In this document: in pieces, positions 1-8,493 of the stretch | Layout of the letters: every line of letters starts with the position of its first letter | Position numbering within the stretch: position 1 is the first letter of the stretch | Notes under the pieces: model-generated | What the model was told of the DNA's origin: nothing | What the model saw: only the letters and a program-made list of their open reading frames with translations | Database searches by the model: none | Position numbers and translations under genes: made by a program | From: Bacillus sp. ISL-37 | Lineage (GTDB): Bacteria > Bacillota > Bacilli > Bacillales > Cytobacillaceae | Direction: 5' to 3' | DNA: 64,000 nucleotides | Assembly: GCF_018613315.1 (NCBI RefSeq) | Contig: NZ_JAGGQL010000032.1 | Coordinates: 62,001-126,000 of the forward strand

Positions 1-1
1 C

Positions 2-208
2 TGTTTAGGGGCAGCAGTTGGCGGAGCATTCCAGGCATTCTTTAAGATTGCAACGATTGCCATCGGCGTTTCCGGTATCCCTCTTGTATTCCTTGTCCAT
101 ACAAATCAAATACTGCTCTACTTGCTTGGACTTCTGATTGCCTACGTATTCGGGTTCATCTTCACCTGGACGTTCGGCTTCAAGGAAGAAATGGCTAAAG
201 GTATCTAG
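2..208 (+). CDS. PTS sugar transporter EIIC component, C-terminal end (MurNAc/GlcNAc type)
   Basis: Only the last 68 residues are in the window; the gene begins upstream. The visible part is hydrophobic, with a membrane segment around IPLVFLVHTNQILLY and a second around LLGLLIAYVFGFIFTW, and ends in the short polar tail FKEEMAKGI, as the IIC domain of the glucose/N-acetylglucosamine/N-acetylmuramic acid PTS family does. It would carry and phosphorylate an amino sugar at the membrane. The next genes, mupG and murQ, handle MurNAc-6-phosphate compounds, so a MurP-type specificity is the best inference, but the specificity-determining part is missing. Confidence 0.75.
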   Translation, partial: CLGAAVGGAFQAFFKIATIAIGVSGIPLVFLVHTNQILLYLLGLLIAYVFGFIFTWTFGFKEEMAKGI

Positions 209-288
209 AATGCAAATAAAGAAAAGGAGGAGAGCTATTTTCCTCCTTTCTTCTTTTCTATTAATCTGTTTGATTGGAGGGATTGCCC

Positions 289-1374
289 ATGCTTGGCATT
301 TCGGTATATTTGAAAAAGGATATGATGGAAAAAAATGCTGCCTGGATTGAAAAAGCAGCTCAACACGGACTTAAATCGATTTTCACTTCCTTACATATTC
401 CTGAAGATAATCCAGCTGAGTATAAAGAACTTTTACAAAAGCTTGGAGAACTTGCGAAAAAGCACAACATGGAGCTGATGGCGGATGTCTCACCCCGCTC
501 ATTGGATTACCTCGGGCTGGACTGGGATCAGTATGATAAGCTGCTAGATTGGGGACTATCAGGTATCAGGGCTGATTATGGATTCACAACACAGCAGATC
601 GTGGAGCTTTCGCATAAAATGAAGATAGGAATCAACGCCAGCACGGTAACAAAGGAAGAACTTCTGGTCTGGATTGATGCTGGTTTAAATACCGAGAATG
701 TCGAAGCATGGCACAATTTTTACCCAAGGCCTGAAACGGGATTGGACAAGGAGTTCCTGATTGAAAGAAATTATATGCTCCGTTCATTCGGCATTACGAC
801 AATGGCTTTCGTTCCTGGGGACAAGGACTTGCGCGGGCCGGTGTTTGCTGGCCTTCCAACGCTTGAAAAGCACCGCGGCCACCTGCCGCATTTAGCTGCT
901 GCAGAGCTAATGGTCTCTTGTTTTACCGATAAAATCTTAATTGGAGATCACGCTGCATCAGATGAGCAGCTGGAAATACTAGCTTTCATTGGTAAAAAAG
1001 TCATTCCGCTACGAATTGAGACGGAAAGCTGGGAGCACTCCGACCTATTGAGCAGACCGCTGACTAACCGGAGGGATCCCGCCCGCGATGTCATCAGGGC
1101 AGTTGAATCACGCTCCTTTGCTTCAATAGGGCAAAATAAAATTCCGCCTTCTAATCAGCAGGAAAGAAAACGCGGGACGATCACCATAGACAATGAACTA
1201 TACGGGCGGTATTCAGGCGAATTGCAAATTGCCATCAGTGACTTGCCACGGGATGAAAAAGTGAATTGCATCGGAAAAGTTATCAAAGAAGACTTGCCTT
1301 TGCTTGATGAAATTAAAGCAGGGCAAAAATTTCAATTTATTGTGAGGGATGGACATGGAAATCGCAAAGCTTAA
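289..1374 (+). CDS. mupG: 6-phospho-N-acetylmuramidase MupG (DUF871)
   Basis: Predicted cytoplasmic glycosidase of the MupG/DUF871 family, which in Staphylococcus aureus cleaves MurNAc-6P-GlcNAc into MurNAc-6P and GlcNAc after PTS uptake. The 361-residue protein begins MLGISVYL and has the family's two-part layout: a TIM-barrel-like N-terminal part and a small beta-rich C-terminal domain from about residue 270 ([19 protein letters not shown]). I chose ATG 289 because a GGAGG lies 8 bases upstream; a TTG at 274 in the same frame lies upstream of that site. It sits between the PTS gene and murQ, overlapping murQ by 20 bases, matching the staphylococcal mupG-murQ-murP locus rather than the B. 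subtilis one. Confidence 0.88.
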   Translation: MLGISVYLKKDMMEKNAAWIEKAAQHGLKSIFTSLHIPEDNPAEYKELLQKLGELAKKHNMELMADVSPRSLDYLGLDWDQYDKLLDWGLSGIRADYGFTTQQIVELSHKMKIGINASTVTKEELLVWIDAGLNTENVEAWHNFYPRPETGLDKEFLIERNYMLRSFGITTMAFVPGDKDLRGPVFAGLPTLEKHRGHLPHLAAAELMVSCFTDKILIGDHAASDEQLEILAFIGKKVIPLRIETESWEHSDLLSRPLTNRRDPARDVIRAVESRSFASIGQNKIPPSNQQERKRGTITIDNELYGRYSGELQIAISDLPRDEKVNCIGKVIKEDLPLLDEIKAGQKFQFIVRDGHGNRKA

Positions 1375-2269
1375 TACAGAACAGCAAAACCCGAAAACAA
1401 TGAATATCGACTTGATGTCGACAGAGGAAATCATCACCGTCATCAACCAGGAGGACACCCTCGTTCCGAACGTGCTCGCAAGGCAGGTTCCGAACATTTC
1501 GGAGGTCGTTGACAGGATTGTCGCTGCCTTCAAAAAAGGCGGCCGTCTGATCTATATCGGTGCGGGGACTTCCGGACGACTCGGAATCATCGATGCTTCC
1601 GAATGCCCTCCGACGTTCGGAACCGATCCTGGGCTTGTTATTGGTATTATTGCGGGTGGCAAGGAAGCGATGACCGAGGCACTTGAGGGTGTTGAGGATG
1701 ACACACAGCAGGGTCAGGCTGATCTGGCAAACATCAATCTAACAGAGGAAGACATCGTTGTCGGAATTGCTGCCAGCGGTCGCACCCCTTATACGATCGG
1801 TGCACTGGAGTACGCTAAGGAAATCGGTGCCCTGACTGTATCTGTCGTTTGCAGCAAGGATTCCGAAATGGAGAAAATCTCCGACCACACCATCTCCGCG
1901 GTCGTCGGTCCCGAAGTAATTACCGGTTCCACAAGGATGAAAGCTGGTACTGCCCAAAAATTGATTCTAAACATGCTCTCCACCGCTTCGATGATTAAAC
2001 TGGGCAAAGTGTATGGCAACCTGATGGTTGATGTCCAGATGACGAACGAAAAACTACATAACCGCGCTGTCAATATCGTCAAGATGGCAACCGGTGCTTC
2101 TGATGAGGAAGCAAGAACAGCAATCAAGGAGCAAAATTACCATACGAAAGCCGCCATCCTTCAAATCACGACAGGACTCAGAGGAACCAAGGTAAAAGAA
2201 CTATTGGAAAAGCACGATGGCTACCTGAGAGATGCAATCAGTGATTTTTACAAAGGAAGCGCAAAATAG
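1355..2269 (+). CDS. murQ: N-acetylmuramic acid 6-phosphate etherase
   Basis: Cleaves the D-lactyl ether of MurNAc-6-phosphate to GlcNAc-6-phosphate and D-lactate, the step that links cell-wall muramic acid recycling to the nag genes that follow. The protein has 304 residues, a normal length, with a SIS sugar-isomerase fold: the [11 protein letters not shown] phosphosugar-binding loop near residue 65 and the conserved ECPPTFGT stretch next to it, then a second SIS motif IAASGRTPY and the [13 protein letters not shown] signature. ATG 1355 is preferred over ATG 1349 because the GAGGG ribosome binding site would be almost touching the earlier codon. Translational overlap with mupG suggests coupled expression. 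Confidence 0.95.
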   Translation: MEIAKLNTEQQNPKTMNIDLMSTEEIITVINQEDTLVPNVLARQVPNISEVVDRIVAAFKKGGRLIYIGAGTSGRLGIIDASECPPTFGTDPGLVIGIIAGGKEAMTEALEGVEDDTQQGQADLANINLTEEDIVVGIAASGRTPYTIGALEYAKEIGALTVSVVCSKDSEMEKISDHTISAVVGPEVITGSTRMKAGTAQKLILNMLSTASMIKLGKVYGNLMVDVQMTNEKLHNRAVNIVKMATGASDEEARTAIKEQNYHTKAAILQITTGLRGTKVKELLEKHDGYLRDAISDFYKGSAK

Positions 2270-2271
2270 AT

Positions 2272-2345
2272 TTGTCTATACCACCTTGGAATTATCTCGC
2301 ATAATCTAACGTGGTATAGACAACCCCTATAGGTATTTGTATAAT
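2272..2345 (+). promoter_or_regulatory. nagA promoter with paired NagR/YvoA-type operators
   Basis: A perfect 13-base inverted pair, TTGTCTATACCAC at 2272-2284 and GTGGTATAGACAA at 2311-2323, matches the dre operator type (GGTATAGACAA) bound by the GntR regulator NagR/YvoA in B. subtilis. The second copy overlaps a good SigA-type promoter: -35 TAGACA 2317-2322, 17-base spacer, extended -10 TGTATAAT with TATAAT at 2340-2345. The two sites are 39 bases apart centre to centre. Repression of nagAB-nagR by the GntR protein encoded at 4367 follows from this arrangement; it is inference from site similarity. Confidence 0.75.
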
Positions 2346-2403
2346 ATAAGTGACAGAGGGTAAAGAAAAGAAGAACGAGGACATAACTTTCAGGTGATAT
2401 AGA

Positions 2404-3573
2404 ATGAATGATTTATTGCTAGTCAATGCCAGAATCTTAACGGAAGATGGCATGATTGAAAAAGGATACATTTATATAAAGGATGGGAAGATTGCTGAAA
2501 CAGGGCTAGTCTCCTCCCTCCCCCAACATCAGGCGGAGATTATCGAGCTTCCTGAGGAAAGCACGGTAGTACCAGGTTTCATGGATGTGCATATCCACGG
2601 TGCTGGCGGAGCCGACACGATGGATGGTACCACTGAAGCCTTGACGACGATGGCGTCCATCTTGCCTGAGGAAGGTACAACAAGCTTCCTGGCAACGACA
2701 ATCACCCAGGATCAAAAAGCAATAACGAAAGCACTGGAGAATGCTGGCGATTATATCAGACATCATAACAATCCAGGTAAAGCCGAGGTGCTCGGGCTCC
2801 ATTTGGAAGGACCATTCATCAATGAATCACGCAAAGGAGCCCAGCCTGCCCAGCACATCATCACACCGGATATCGAGCTGTTCGTGAAAATGCAGGAGGC
2901 TTCTGGAAACAATATCAGGCTCGTGACACTCGCTCCCGAAAAAGAAAATGGCTTCGAGCTTATTGCTTACCTTGCTGAAAATGGCGTCATTGCCTCGGTT
3001 GGCCATTCGGATGCCACCTACGCACAGATGGATGAAGCCGTAAAGGCAGGAGCTACCCATGTGACCCATTTGTTCAATGGCATGCGTGGAATGCATCATC
3101 GAGATCCAGGCGTCGCCGGTGCTGCTCTGCTTTTCGATGAATTGAAAATAGAGATGATTGCAGACGGAATCCATGTCGTTCCCGAAATGCTGGATCTATC
3201 GATTCGCGCCAAAGGGACGGATGGAGTCATTTTAATCACCGACTCAATGCGAGCGAAATGCCTTAAAAATGGCAGCTATGATCTCGGCGGGCAGGAAGTT
3301 AGGGTTGCAGATGGAAAAGCTCTTTTAGCTGATGGTACGCTTGCCGGCAGTATTTTAAAAATGAAAGATTCTTTAAAAAACATGATGGAATTCACAGGCA
3401 TCAGTCTTGAAGAAGCAGTGAAGCTGGCCAGTGAGAATCCCGCCAGGCAGCTGAAGGTTTTTGACCGGAAAGGAAGCATTGCTTCAGGAAAAGATGCAGA
3501 CCTTGTCGTACTTGACCATAACCACGAAGTTGCCATGTCGTTTTGCCGGGGAGTCGCGAGTTACACCCGTTAA
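2404..3573 (+). CDS. nagA: N-acetylglucosamine-6-phosphate deacetylase
   Basis: Amidohydrolase that removes acetate from GlcNAc-6-phosphate to give glucosamine-6-phosphate. It is 389 residues long, as usual for NagA. Visible signatures are the metal-site DVHIHGAGGADTMDG near residue 62, GLHLEGPFI near 125, the VGHSDATY histidine near 198, THLFNGMRGMHHRDPG near 220 and the catalytic-aspartate region ILITDSMRA near 278. An AGGTGA ribosome binding site ends 6 bases before ATG 2404. It is the first gene of the nagA-nagB-nagR operon behind the operator-overlapped promoter. Confidence 0.97.
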   Translation: MNDLLLVNARILTEDGMIEKGYIYIKDGKIAETGLVSSLPQHQAEIIELPEESTVVPGFMDVHIHGAGGADTMDGTTEALTTMASILPEEGTTSFLATTITQDQKAITKALENAGDYIRHHNNPGKAEVLGLHLEGPFINESRKGAQPAQHIITPDIELFVKMQEASGNNIRLVTLAPEKENGFELIAYLAENGVIASVGHSDATYAQMDEAVKAGATHVTHLFNGMRGMHHRDPGVAGAALLFDELKIEMIADGIHVVPEMLDLSIRAKGTDGVILITDSMRAKCLKNGSYDLGGQEVRVADGKALLADGTLAGSILKMKDSLKNMMEFTGISLEEAVKLASENPARQLKVFDRKGSIASGKDADLVVLDHNHEVAMSFCRGVASYTR

Positions 3574-3600
3574 AATTCAGCTATGAAAGAGGTGATGACC

Positions 3601-4326
3601 TTGAAACTGATTACAACTTCAAATTACGAGAAGCTTAGCCAGCAAGCTGCAGAGGAAATCATCTTCCGCATAAAGAGAAATCCATCGCTCAACCTTGGAC
3701 TTGCTACCGGGAGCACACCGACTGGCCTCTACCAGGAGCTCATCAATGATCATAAGCAGAACAAAACCTCTTACAAAAAAATAAATACGTTCAACCTGGA
3801 TGAATACATCGGCATTTCGAAAAAAGACCGTAATAGCTATCACTACTTTATGTGTGAACATTTATTTGAGCACATTGACATTCCGCTTGACCAGACGCAT
3901 ATTCCGGATGGAACAGCGAAGGATCTCGACGAGGAATGCAGACGCTATGAACAGTTCATTAATGAGCATGGCGGCGTAGACCTGCAAATTCTCGGTATTG
4001 GGCAGAATGGCCATATTGGTTTTAACGAACCAGGAACACCCTTTGACAGCAGAACGCATATCATCGACCTGGCAGAAAGCACGCGACAGGCGAACTCAAG
4101 ATTTTTTGAATCACTGGAAGACGTTCCTAAGCAAGCAATCACCATGGGGATTGCCTCGATTATGGACAGCAAGGAAATCTTCCTGCTTGTTTCCGGTGCT
4201 TCCAAGGCAAAAGCACTCGCTACATTAATAAATGGCGATATCAGCAAACAATTCCCTGCCTCCGCTCTCAAAAACCATGGAAATGTCACGATTTTCGCTG
4301 ATAAAGATGCGACAGCATTGCTTTAA
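3601..4326 (+). CDS. nagB: glucosamine-6-phosphate deaminase
   Basis: Converts glucosamine-6-phosphate to fructose-6-phosphate and ammonia, the entry to glycolysis. The 241-residue protein has the family signatures LGLATGSTPTGLYQ near residue 33, NLDEYIGI near 65, the catalytic stretch LGIGQNGHIGFNEPG near 130, and MGIASI with the phosphate-binding SGASKAKA near 195. I take TTG 3601 as start because AAAGAGGTGAT lies just upstream; the ATG codons at 3583 and 3595 lie before or inside that site. It follows nagA after 27 bases in one operon. Confidence 0.96.
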   Translation: MKLITTSNYEKLSQQAAEEIIFRIKRNPSLNLGLATGSTPTGLYQELINDHKQNKTSYKKINTFNLDEYIGISKKDRNSYHYFMCEHLFEHIDIPLDQTHIPDGTAKDLDEECRRYEQFINEHGGVDLQILGIGQNGHIGFNEPGTPFDSRTHIIDLAESTRQANSRFFESLEDVPKQAITMGIASIMDSKEIFLLVSGASKAKALATLINGDISKQFPASALKNHGNVTIFADKDATALL

Positions 4327-4366
4327 GCATCTTCTGAAAAATTGCAAGCAGTCAGGAGAATAACCT

Positions 4367-5092
4367 ATGATTGATAAAAATTCACCCATACCTATTTACC
4401 ACCAGCTTGAGGAGTATATAAAAGCCCAGATCGATAATGGCGACCTTGAGCCAGATGAAGCAATCCCCTCTGAACGTGTCTATGCCGATATGTTCCAGAT
4501 CAGCAGGATGACGATCAGGCAGGCATTGACGAACCTTGTCAATGACGGATATTTGTACCGACAAAAAGGCAAAGGCACGTTCGTGAACAAAAAGAAGGTC
4601 GAACAGCGTCTGCAGGGATTGACAAGCTTCACAGAAGACATGAAAGAACGCGGCTTCACTCCAGGAAGCAGACTGGTTTCGTTTGAAATCATCCCGTCCG
4701 GACGGGAAATAGCAGAGCGGCTCAAGCTCAGTGAAAATACACCAGTTTATGAAATCAAACGTGTCAGGCTTGCAGACAATGTTCCGATGGCCCTCGAGAC
4801 CACTTATCTTCCGGCTAATCTAGTCAAGGGATTGACAGAGGAAATCATCAACCATTCACTTTACCAGTATATCGAAGAAAAATTATCGCTTACGATCCAC
4901 GAAGCCACCCAGCAAATCGAAGCATCGATTGCTAAGGAACAGGAACTGCGCCTTCTCGAAATTGAAAAAGGCTCCCCTGTCCTGCTGATTCTCAGGACTT
5001 CACATTTAAAGGATGGCACGCCATTCGAATTCGTCAAATCAGCCTATCGTGCAGACCGATACAAATTTGTGCACACCATGCAGCGTGGCTGA
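4367..5092 (+). CDS. nagR: GntR/HutC-family repressor of amino-sugar genes
   Basis: 241-residue transcription factor of the NagR (YvoA) type. The N-terminal winged helix is clear (PIYHQLEEYIKAQI, then SERVYADMFQISRMTIRQALTNLVNDG and the wing QKGKGTFV, residues about 5-75). The UTRA effector domain follows (about 90-235, with FTPGSRLVSFEI and the ending FVKSAYRADRYKF). B. subtilis YvoA releases DNA when it binds GlcNAc-6P or GlcN-6P. Last gene of the operon, 40 bases after nagB, with an AGGAGA ribosome binding site and a terminator just behind it. The operators before nagA are its likely targets. Confidence 0.92.
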   Translation: MIDKNSPIPIYHQLEEYIKAQIDNGDLEPDEAIPSERVYADMFQISRMTIRQALTNLVNDGYLYRQKGKGTFVNKKKVEQRLQGLTSFTEDMKERGFTPGSRLVSFEIIPSGREIAERLKLSENTPVYEIKRVRLADNVPMALETTYLPANLVKGLTEEIINHSLYQYIEEKLSLTIHEATQQIEASIAKEQELRLLEIEKGSPVLLILRTSHLKDGTPFEFVKSAYRADRYKFVHTMQRG

Positions 5093-5098
5093 TGATCA

Positions 5099-5128
5099 GA
5101 AGAGATCCTATCCGGGTCTCTTTTTTTT
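5099..5128 (+). terminator. intrinsic terminator of nagAB-nagR
   Basis: Stem AGAGATCC 5101-5108 pairs with GGGTCTCT 5114-5121 (one G-T pair), followed by a run of eight T residues. It lies 7 bases behind the nagR stop codon. Confidence 0.85.
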
Positions 5129-5158
5129 GCAGTTATTCTATAATAGGTCTTCACGAAA

Positions 5159-5220
5159 TGTCGAAATGGAAAATAACATTCAGCTTATTTCCACGGAAAT
5201 AATCGAACCCTCATGTCGAA
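5159..5220 (+). promoter_or_regulatory. two TGTCGAA (Spo0A-box-like) sequences
   Basis: TGTCGAAA at 5159-5166 and TGTCGAAT at 5214-5221 are both perfect matches to the core 0A box, in the same orientation, 55 bases apart (a little over five helical turns), between the nagR terminator and the DUF2164 gene. A single 7-mer is expected by chance several times in this window, so only the pairing and position are suggestive. Confidence 0.35.
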
Positions 5221-5274
5221 TTATTTGTCTGATTAGCTTAAAATGGGGTAATACATAGAGAAGGAGTAGATACC

Positions 5275-5502
5275 ATGCTAAAGAATTTCCAGGTTGATGA
5301 TCATGTAAAGAACCAGATGACAGATGAGATAAAAAGGTATTTCCTTGAAGAACGCGGGGAAGAACTCGGAGACCTGGCTGCACTGCTGATCCTTGAATTC
5401 GTTGCCGACAAACTCGCTCCTCATTTTTATAACATCGGAATCCAGGATGCCCATGAATTCATGTCGCAGCGGGTGGAAGATCTCTTTGAGTTGAACAAGT
5501 AA
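5275..5502 (+). CDS. DUF2164 family protein
   Basis: Small 75-residue acidic cytoplasmic protein of the DUF2164 family; its function is unknown. The family pattern is visible: a short N-terminal strand, IKRYFLEERGEELGDLAALLILEFVADKLAPHFYN (written here as the region at residues 20-53), and the end QDAHEFMSQRVEDL. AAGGAG lies 9 bases before ATG 5275. It stands alone, with two Spo0A-box-like sequences upstream and no clear terminator behind it. Confidence 0.85.
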   Translation: MLKNFQVDDHVKNQMTDEIKRYFLEERGEELGDLAALLILEFVADKLAPHFYNIGIQDAHEFMSQRVEDLFELNK

Positions 5503-5682
5503 TTTTTTGCATTTCGTGAGTAGATGGATACTCTGAACCCTTTTTAAAAGCGGTTTAAAGAATGATTACGAATTGAATATCCAATTTTAAAACCGCCTAT
5601 ATCTGATGTCACTATGTCCTTTTTCCGCCTTTGGTCATATATATACTGATGAGGAAATCTTTTATCGGAAGGTGTGAAAATA

Positions 5683-6414
5683 GTGAAGATCATGCTAGAT
5701 GCTGGGCATGGCTACAACACCCCGGGTAAGCGAAGTCCTGATGGTATGAGAGAATATGAGTTTAACAGGGCTGTGGCGAATTATGCCAAACAGCTGCTGG
5801 CAGACTATAAGAATGTCACAGTGTATTTTTCTCATTCCGATCAGCGAGATGTGTCATTGAAGGCCAGGACAGATAAGGCAAACAGCCTGAATGTGGATAT
5901 ATTTGTTTCGATTCATGCCAATGCTTTTGGCGGAGGCGGCTGGAGCAATGTCGGCGGTATTGAAACATTTGTCTATCCAACCAGACCGCCTGTGGCTTAT
6001 CAGTTAGCCCAAAAGATTCAGCGCACTCTTGTCATCTCAACGGGTCTCGATAACCGTGGTGTAAAAACAGCCGATTTCCATGTCCTGAGGGAAACGAAAA
6101 TGGATGCCGTGTTAGTGGAATGTGGATTCATGACTAACCGCAATGAAATTAAATTGCTTCGTTCTGAAACATATCGCAGAACAATTGCAGAAGGCATTGT
6201 TAAAGCATTGGCAGAGCAATTCAAACTGCAGAGGAAGGCAAATGCCGCTCCTGCACCTGCACCCACTCCGCCACCAGCCAAATCCCCTGCGGCAGCCAAG
6301 AAAGACGGACTATATAAGGTCCAGGCAGGAGCATTTGAAAATGAGGAAAACGCCAAAGAGCTTGCCGAACGTTTAAGGAAAGCCGGCTTTGATGTCTATA
6401 TTGATAATGAATAG
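5683..6414 (+). CDS. N-acetylmuramoyl-L-alanine amidase with C-terminal SPOR-like domain
   Basis: Zinc amidase of the Amidase_3 family that cleaves the lactyl-alanine bond in peptidoglycan. The 243-residue protein has the MLDAGHG zinc histidine near residue 8, the metal-binding glutamate in REYEFN, the VSIHANAF histidine near 78 and the catalytic VECGFMTN glutamate near 149. A proline/alanine linker (about 190-205) leads to a short SPOR-type repeat, YKVQAGAFENEENAKELAERL, ending at the C-terminus. No signal peptide is seen, as in the sporulation amidase CwlC, which acts in the mother cell, so a role in mother-cell lysis is plausible. I chose GTG 5683 because GGAAGGTG lies about 9 bases upstream. 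Confidence 0.88.
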   Translation: MKIMLDAGHGYNTPGKRSPDGMREYEFNRAVANYAKQLLADYKNVTVYFSHSDQRDVSLKARTDKANSLNVDIFVSIHANAFGGGGWSNVGGIETFVYPTRPPVAYQLAQKIQRTLVISTGLDNRGVKTADFHVLRETKMDAVLVECGFMTNRNEIKLLRSETYRRTIAEGIVKALAEQFKLQRKANAAPAPAPTPPPAKSPAAAKKDGLYKVQAGAFENEENAKELAERLRKAGFDVYIDNE

Positions 6415-6417
6415 CTA

Positions 6418-6448
6418 ATGGCCGGCACATATTTGTGCCGGCCTTTTT
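6418..6448 (+). terminator. strong intrinsic terminator behind the amidase gene
   Basis: Perfect 10-base stem GGCCGGCACA 6420-6429 / TGTGCCGGCC 6434-6443 with a 4-base loop and five T residues (6444-6448). The hairpin also lies just behind the convergent yvlD gene. Confidence 0.9.
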
Positions 6449-6449
6449 C

Positions 6450-6806
6450 CTAGTCTTTTGATTCTCTTAAAAACGTGTTCTGGATGATCAAGTTTGCGAC
6501 TGACATGATGATCGCCGTAAGCAGCGCCATGCCAAAACTGGATATCTCAAATGAACTCCCCATTAAACTATCCGTCAGCATAAGTGTGATCGCATTGATG
6601 ACAAACAAGAATAGTCCCAGGCTGAGCACCGTTACAGGCAGTGTCAGCAATATCAAGATCGGCTTAACGAGAACATTCAATATCGAGAGAATGAAACTGG
6701 CTCCTAAAGCGGCACCAAAACCAGATAGATAAATTTCATTCTCGAAGTAACCAGCAAGAGCCATGAAGAGAACTGCGTTAATGACAATTCCTAACAACCA
6801 TCTCAT
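6450..6806 (-). CDS. yvlD: YvlD-like membrane protein (phage holin-like family)
   Basis: 118-residue protein with four hydrophobic segments (about residues 4-22, 31-48, 52-72 and 85-107), matching the small four-helix YvlD family sometimes named phage holin family IV. The molecular role is unknown. It is the last gene of the yvlABCD operon, 3 bases behind yvlC, with GGAAGGG before ATG 6806. In B. subtilis this operon belongs to the SigW envelope-stress regulon. Confidence 0.85.
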   Translation of the reverse strand: MRWLLGIVINAVLFMALAGYFENEIYLSGFGAALGASFILSILNVLVKPILILLTLPVTVLSLGLFLFVINAITLMLTDSLMGSSFEISSFGMALLTAIIMSVANLIIQNTFLRESKD

Positions 6807-6809
6807 TTT

Positions 6810-7001
6810 TTAATACCCTTCCCCGTTTGGCAGCACAAACACAAGTACAAGGTAAATCATGGCCATTGGAAAGAATGCCGTGCTGAACGTCAAGATAACA
6901 AACAATATGCGTATCAGCGAGGGACTCATCCCAAAGGATTCAGCCATTCCTCCGAGCACCCCTGCCAGCATTCGATTTTTACGTGAGCGGGTTAATCTCA
7001 T
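6810..7001 (-). CDS. yvlC: PspC-domain membrane protein YvlC
   Basis: 63-residue PspC-domain protein: basic start MRLTRSRKNRMLAGVLGGMAE, the usual GMSPSLIRILF element and one membrane segment (about 28-58). PspC domains act as membrane sensors or anchors in phage-shock and LiaFSR-type envelope stress responses. Third gene of the yvl operon, 29 bases behind yvlB, with GGGTGAT as ribosome binding site. Confidence 0.9.
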   Translation of the reverse strand: MRLTRSRKNRMLAGVLGGMAESFGMSPSLIRILFVILTFSTAFFPMAMIYLVLVFVLPNGEGY

Positions 7002-7030
7002 TTCATATCACCCTTTCTATCTCAACAATA

Positions 7031-8140
7031 CTAATGGATTATTTTTTTTACTGCAATGGAGCCGGTTTTGGTATCTGCATGCAGCCTGACAGCTTTTTGG
7101 CCTGAATCAGCTGGCTTGAAGCGAAGATTTTTTTGAACCATGTCGCTCTTCTCCTCAACAACCTGTATCCCGTCGAGTTCAATCATAAAGCCGCCAAGGT
7201 TCGACTTCAGCTCGCCACTCGCTGGCGTCTTCTCCGGAAGGAAGACTTCGATGCTTCCAGTGGTCGCCTTCACTTCCACACTTTCGCAATCATTATTATT
7301 CACTGTGCAAGTCACGTTTCCGTTGAAAGATTGAAGATCGACATTGTCAAAAGAGCCATCGACCTTGATTGCTCCATTGATTGTTTCAGCCTCAAGGTCC
7401 TTGATTGCGCTTCTGGAGATGTTGATTGTCCCATTCGCTGTTTCTGTTTCCAGCTTGCCGCACTCAAGATTTCCAAGCAAAACTTTCCCGTTTGCAGTCT
7501 TTGCCCGGCAATCCTTCACTGTTAAGTTTTCTCCTTCAATGGATCCATTAAACAAACGGATTCGAACATTTTCATATTCTTCTTTCGGAATATGGATGAC
7601 CGCATCAACCTTCATCCACTTCTGCTGAACTGAAAAACGGAGCTTCTGATTTTCGATTGTGAACATGGCGTCTTCTAAAAACTTCTTGCGCGCTTCGTCC
7701 TGGTTTTCGACACGATACACTTTCGCGCTGCACTCAATACGCACATCCTTTTGTTCCCACGGCACGACCTTCACCGAACCGTTCGCCATATCAATATCCA
7801 CCTGGTTCAAATAAGCATCGCCCTGCTGGAAAATGTGAGAGATATCCACGGACTGGCCGAAGTTAAGATCCAAATCGAAATCCTTTATTTTCTTGAAAGC
7901 TGAATCGACAAAATCCAGAACCTTGTCTTTCATAGAGTTAAATTTATAAGTATTGAAGTCTTCCTTTTTGAACTCTTCTTTCTTCGCTTCTTCAAACTTT
8001 ACGTCCGTTGACAGATACGTAGAGTTTTCCTGCTGCGGCGTTTTTCCCTGTTCCAGCTGCTCGATTAAGAATAAAGCTTCATCAACCGTCATTTTCCCTT
8101 CTTCAACAAGCTTGAGAATCCGTTTTCGTTCTTCCTTCAT
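7031..8140 (-). CDS. yvlB: YvlB-like DUF4097 beta-helix protein
   Basis: 369-residue protein. Residues 1-35 form a SHOCT-like helical hairpin (KRILKLVEEGKMTVDEALFL). From about residue 100 there are repeated short strands typical of DUF4097 adhesin-like beta-helices (SVDISHIF, NGSVKVVPW, NGSIEGENL, NGKVLLGNLE, NGTINISRS, NGAIKVDGS, NGNVTCTV, TGSIEVFL, TGSIAVKKI). The same architecture is found in LiaX of enterococci, which regulates cell-envelope stress responses. I chose ATG 8140 because GAGGGGG lies 9 bases before it; the ATG at 8158 overlaps the yvlA stop. Second gene of the operon. Confidence 0.88.
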   Translation of the reverse strand: MKEERKRILKLVEEGKMTVDEALFLIEQLEQGKTPQQENSTYLSTDVKFEEAKKEEFKKEDFNTYKFNSMKDKVLDFVDSAFKKIKDFDLDLNFGQSVDISHIFQQGDAYLNQVDIDMANGSVKVVPWEQKDVRIECSAKVYRVENQDEARKKFLEDAMFTIENQKLRFSVQQKWMKVDAVIHIPKEEYENVRIRLFNGSIEGENLTVKDCRAKTANGKVLLGNLECGKLETETANGTINISRSAIKDLEAETINGAIKVDGSFDNVDLQSFNGNVTCTVNNNDCESVEVKATTGSIEVFLPEKTPASGELKSNLGGFMIELDGIQVVEEKSDMVQKNLRFKPADSGQKAVRLHADTKTGSIAVKKIIH

Positions 8141-8154
8141 AAGGTTCATCCCCC

Positions 8155-8469
8155 TCATTTTATATTCAGTACTTTAATCCCTTTAACCAGGTTCCAAATC
8201 AGTACGATGAAACTCAATATTACCATCAATATAGCGCTGCTAAACATAAGCACTGGGAAATCTCCCGTTCCTCCGCTCATATCGATGAATACAGCAATAA
8301 TAATAAGCGGCAGTGGAATCAGCGGAATCAAATGCGACAACAGCGCCTTCTTCGCATGAACCTTAACATCCCCATCCTCTGATGCAAAATAAGCAACAAG
8401 GGGAAACAAAATACCGGCAAACATAATACTAAAATAGCACAAAGCAGACAGAATCCTTTTCGTATCCAT
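8155..8469 (-). CDS. yvlA: YvlA-like DUF4870 membrane protein
   Basis: 104-residue protein with three predicted membrane segments (about 6-25, 45-65 and 75-97), of the DUF4870 type. The role is unknown. Start ATG 8467-8469 (MDTKRILSAL) is chosen because AAGGAG lies 9 bases upstream and because the SigW-type promoter at 8494-8519 lies inside any longer reading frame. First gene of the yvlABCD operon. Confidence 0.8.
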   Translation of the reverse strand: MDTKRILSALCYFSIMFAGILFPLVAYFASEDGDVKVHAKKALLSHLIPLIPLPLIIIAVFIDMSGGTGDFPVLMFSSAILMVILSFIVLIWNLVKGIKVLNIK

Positions 8470-8493
8470 CCTCTTCATCTCCTTAAAAATTAA

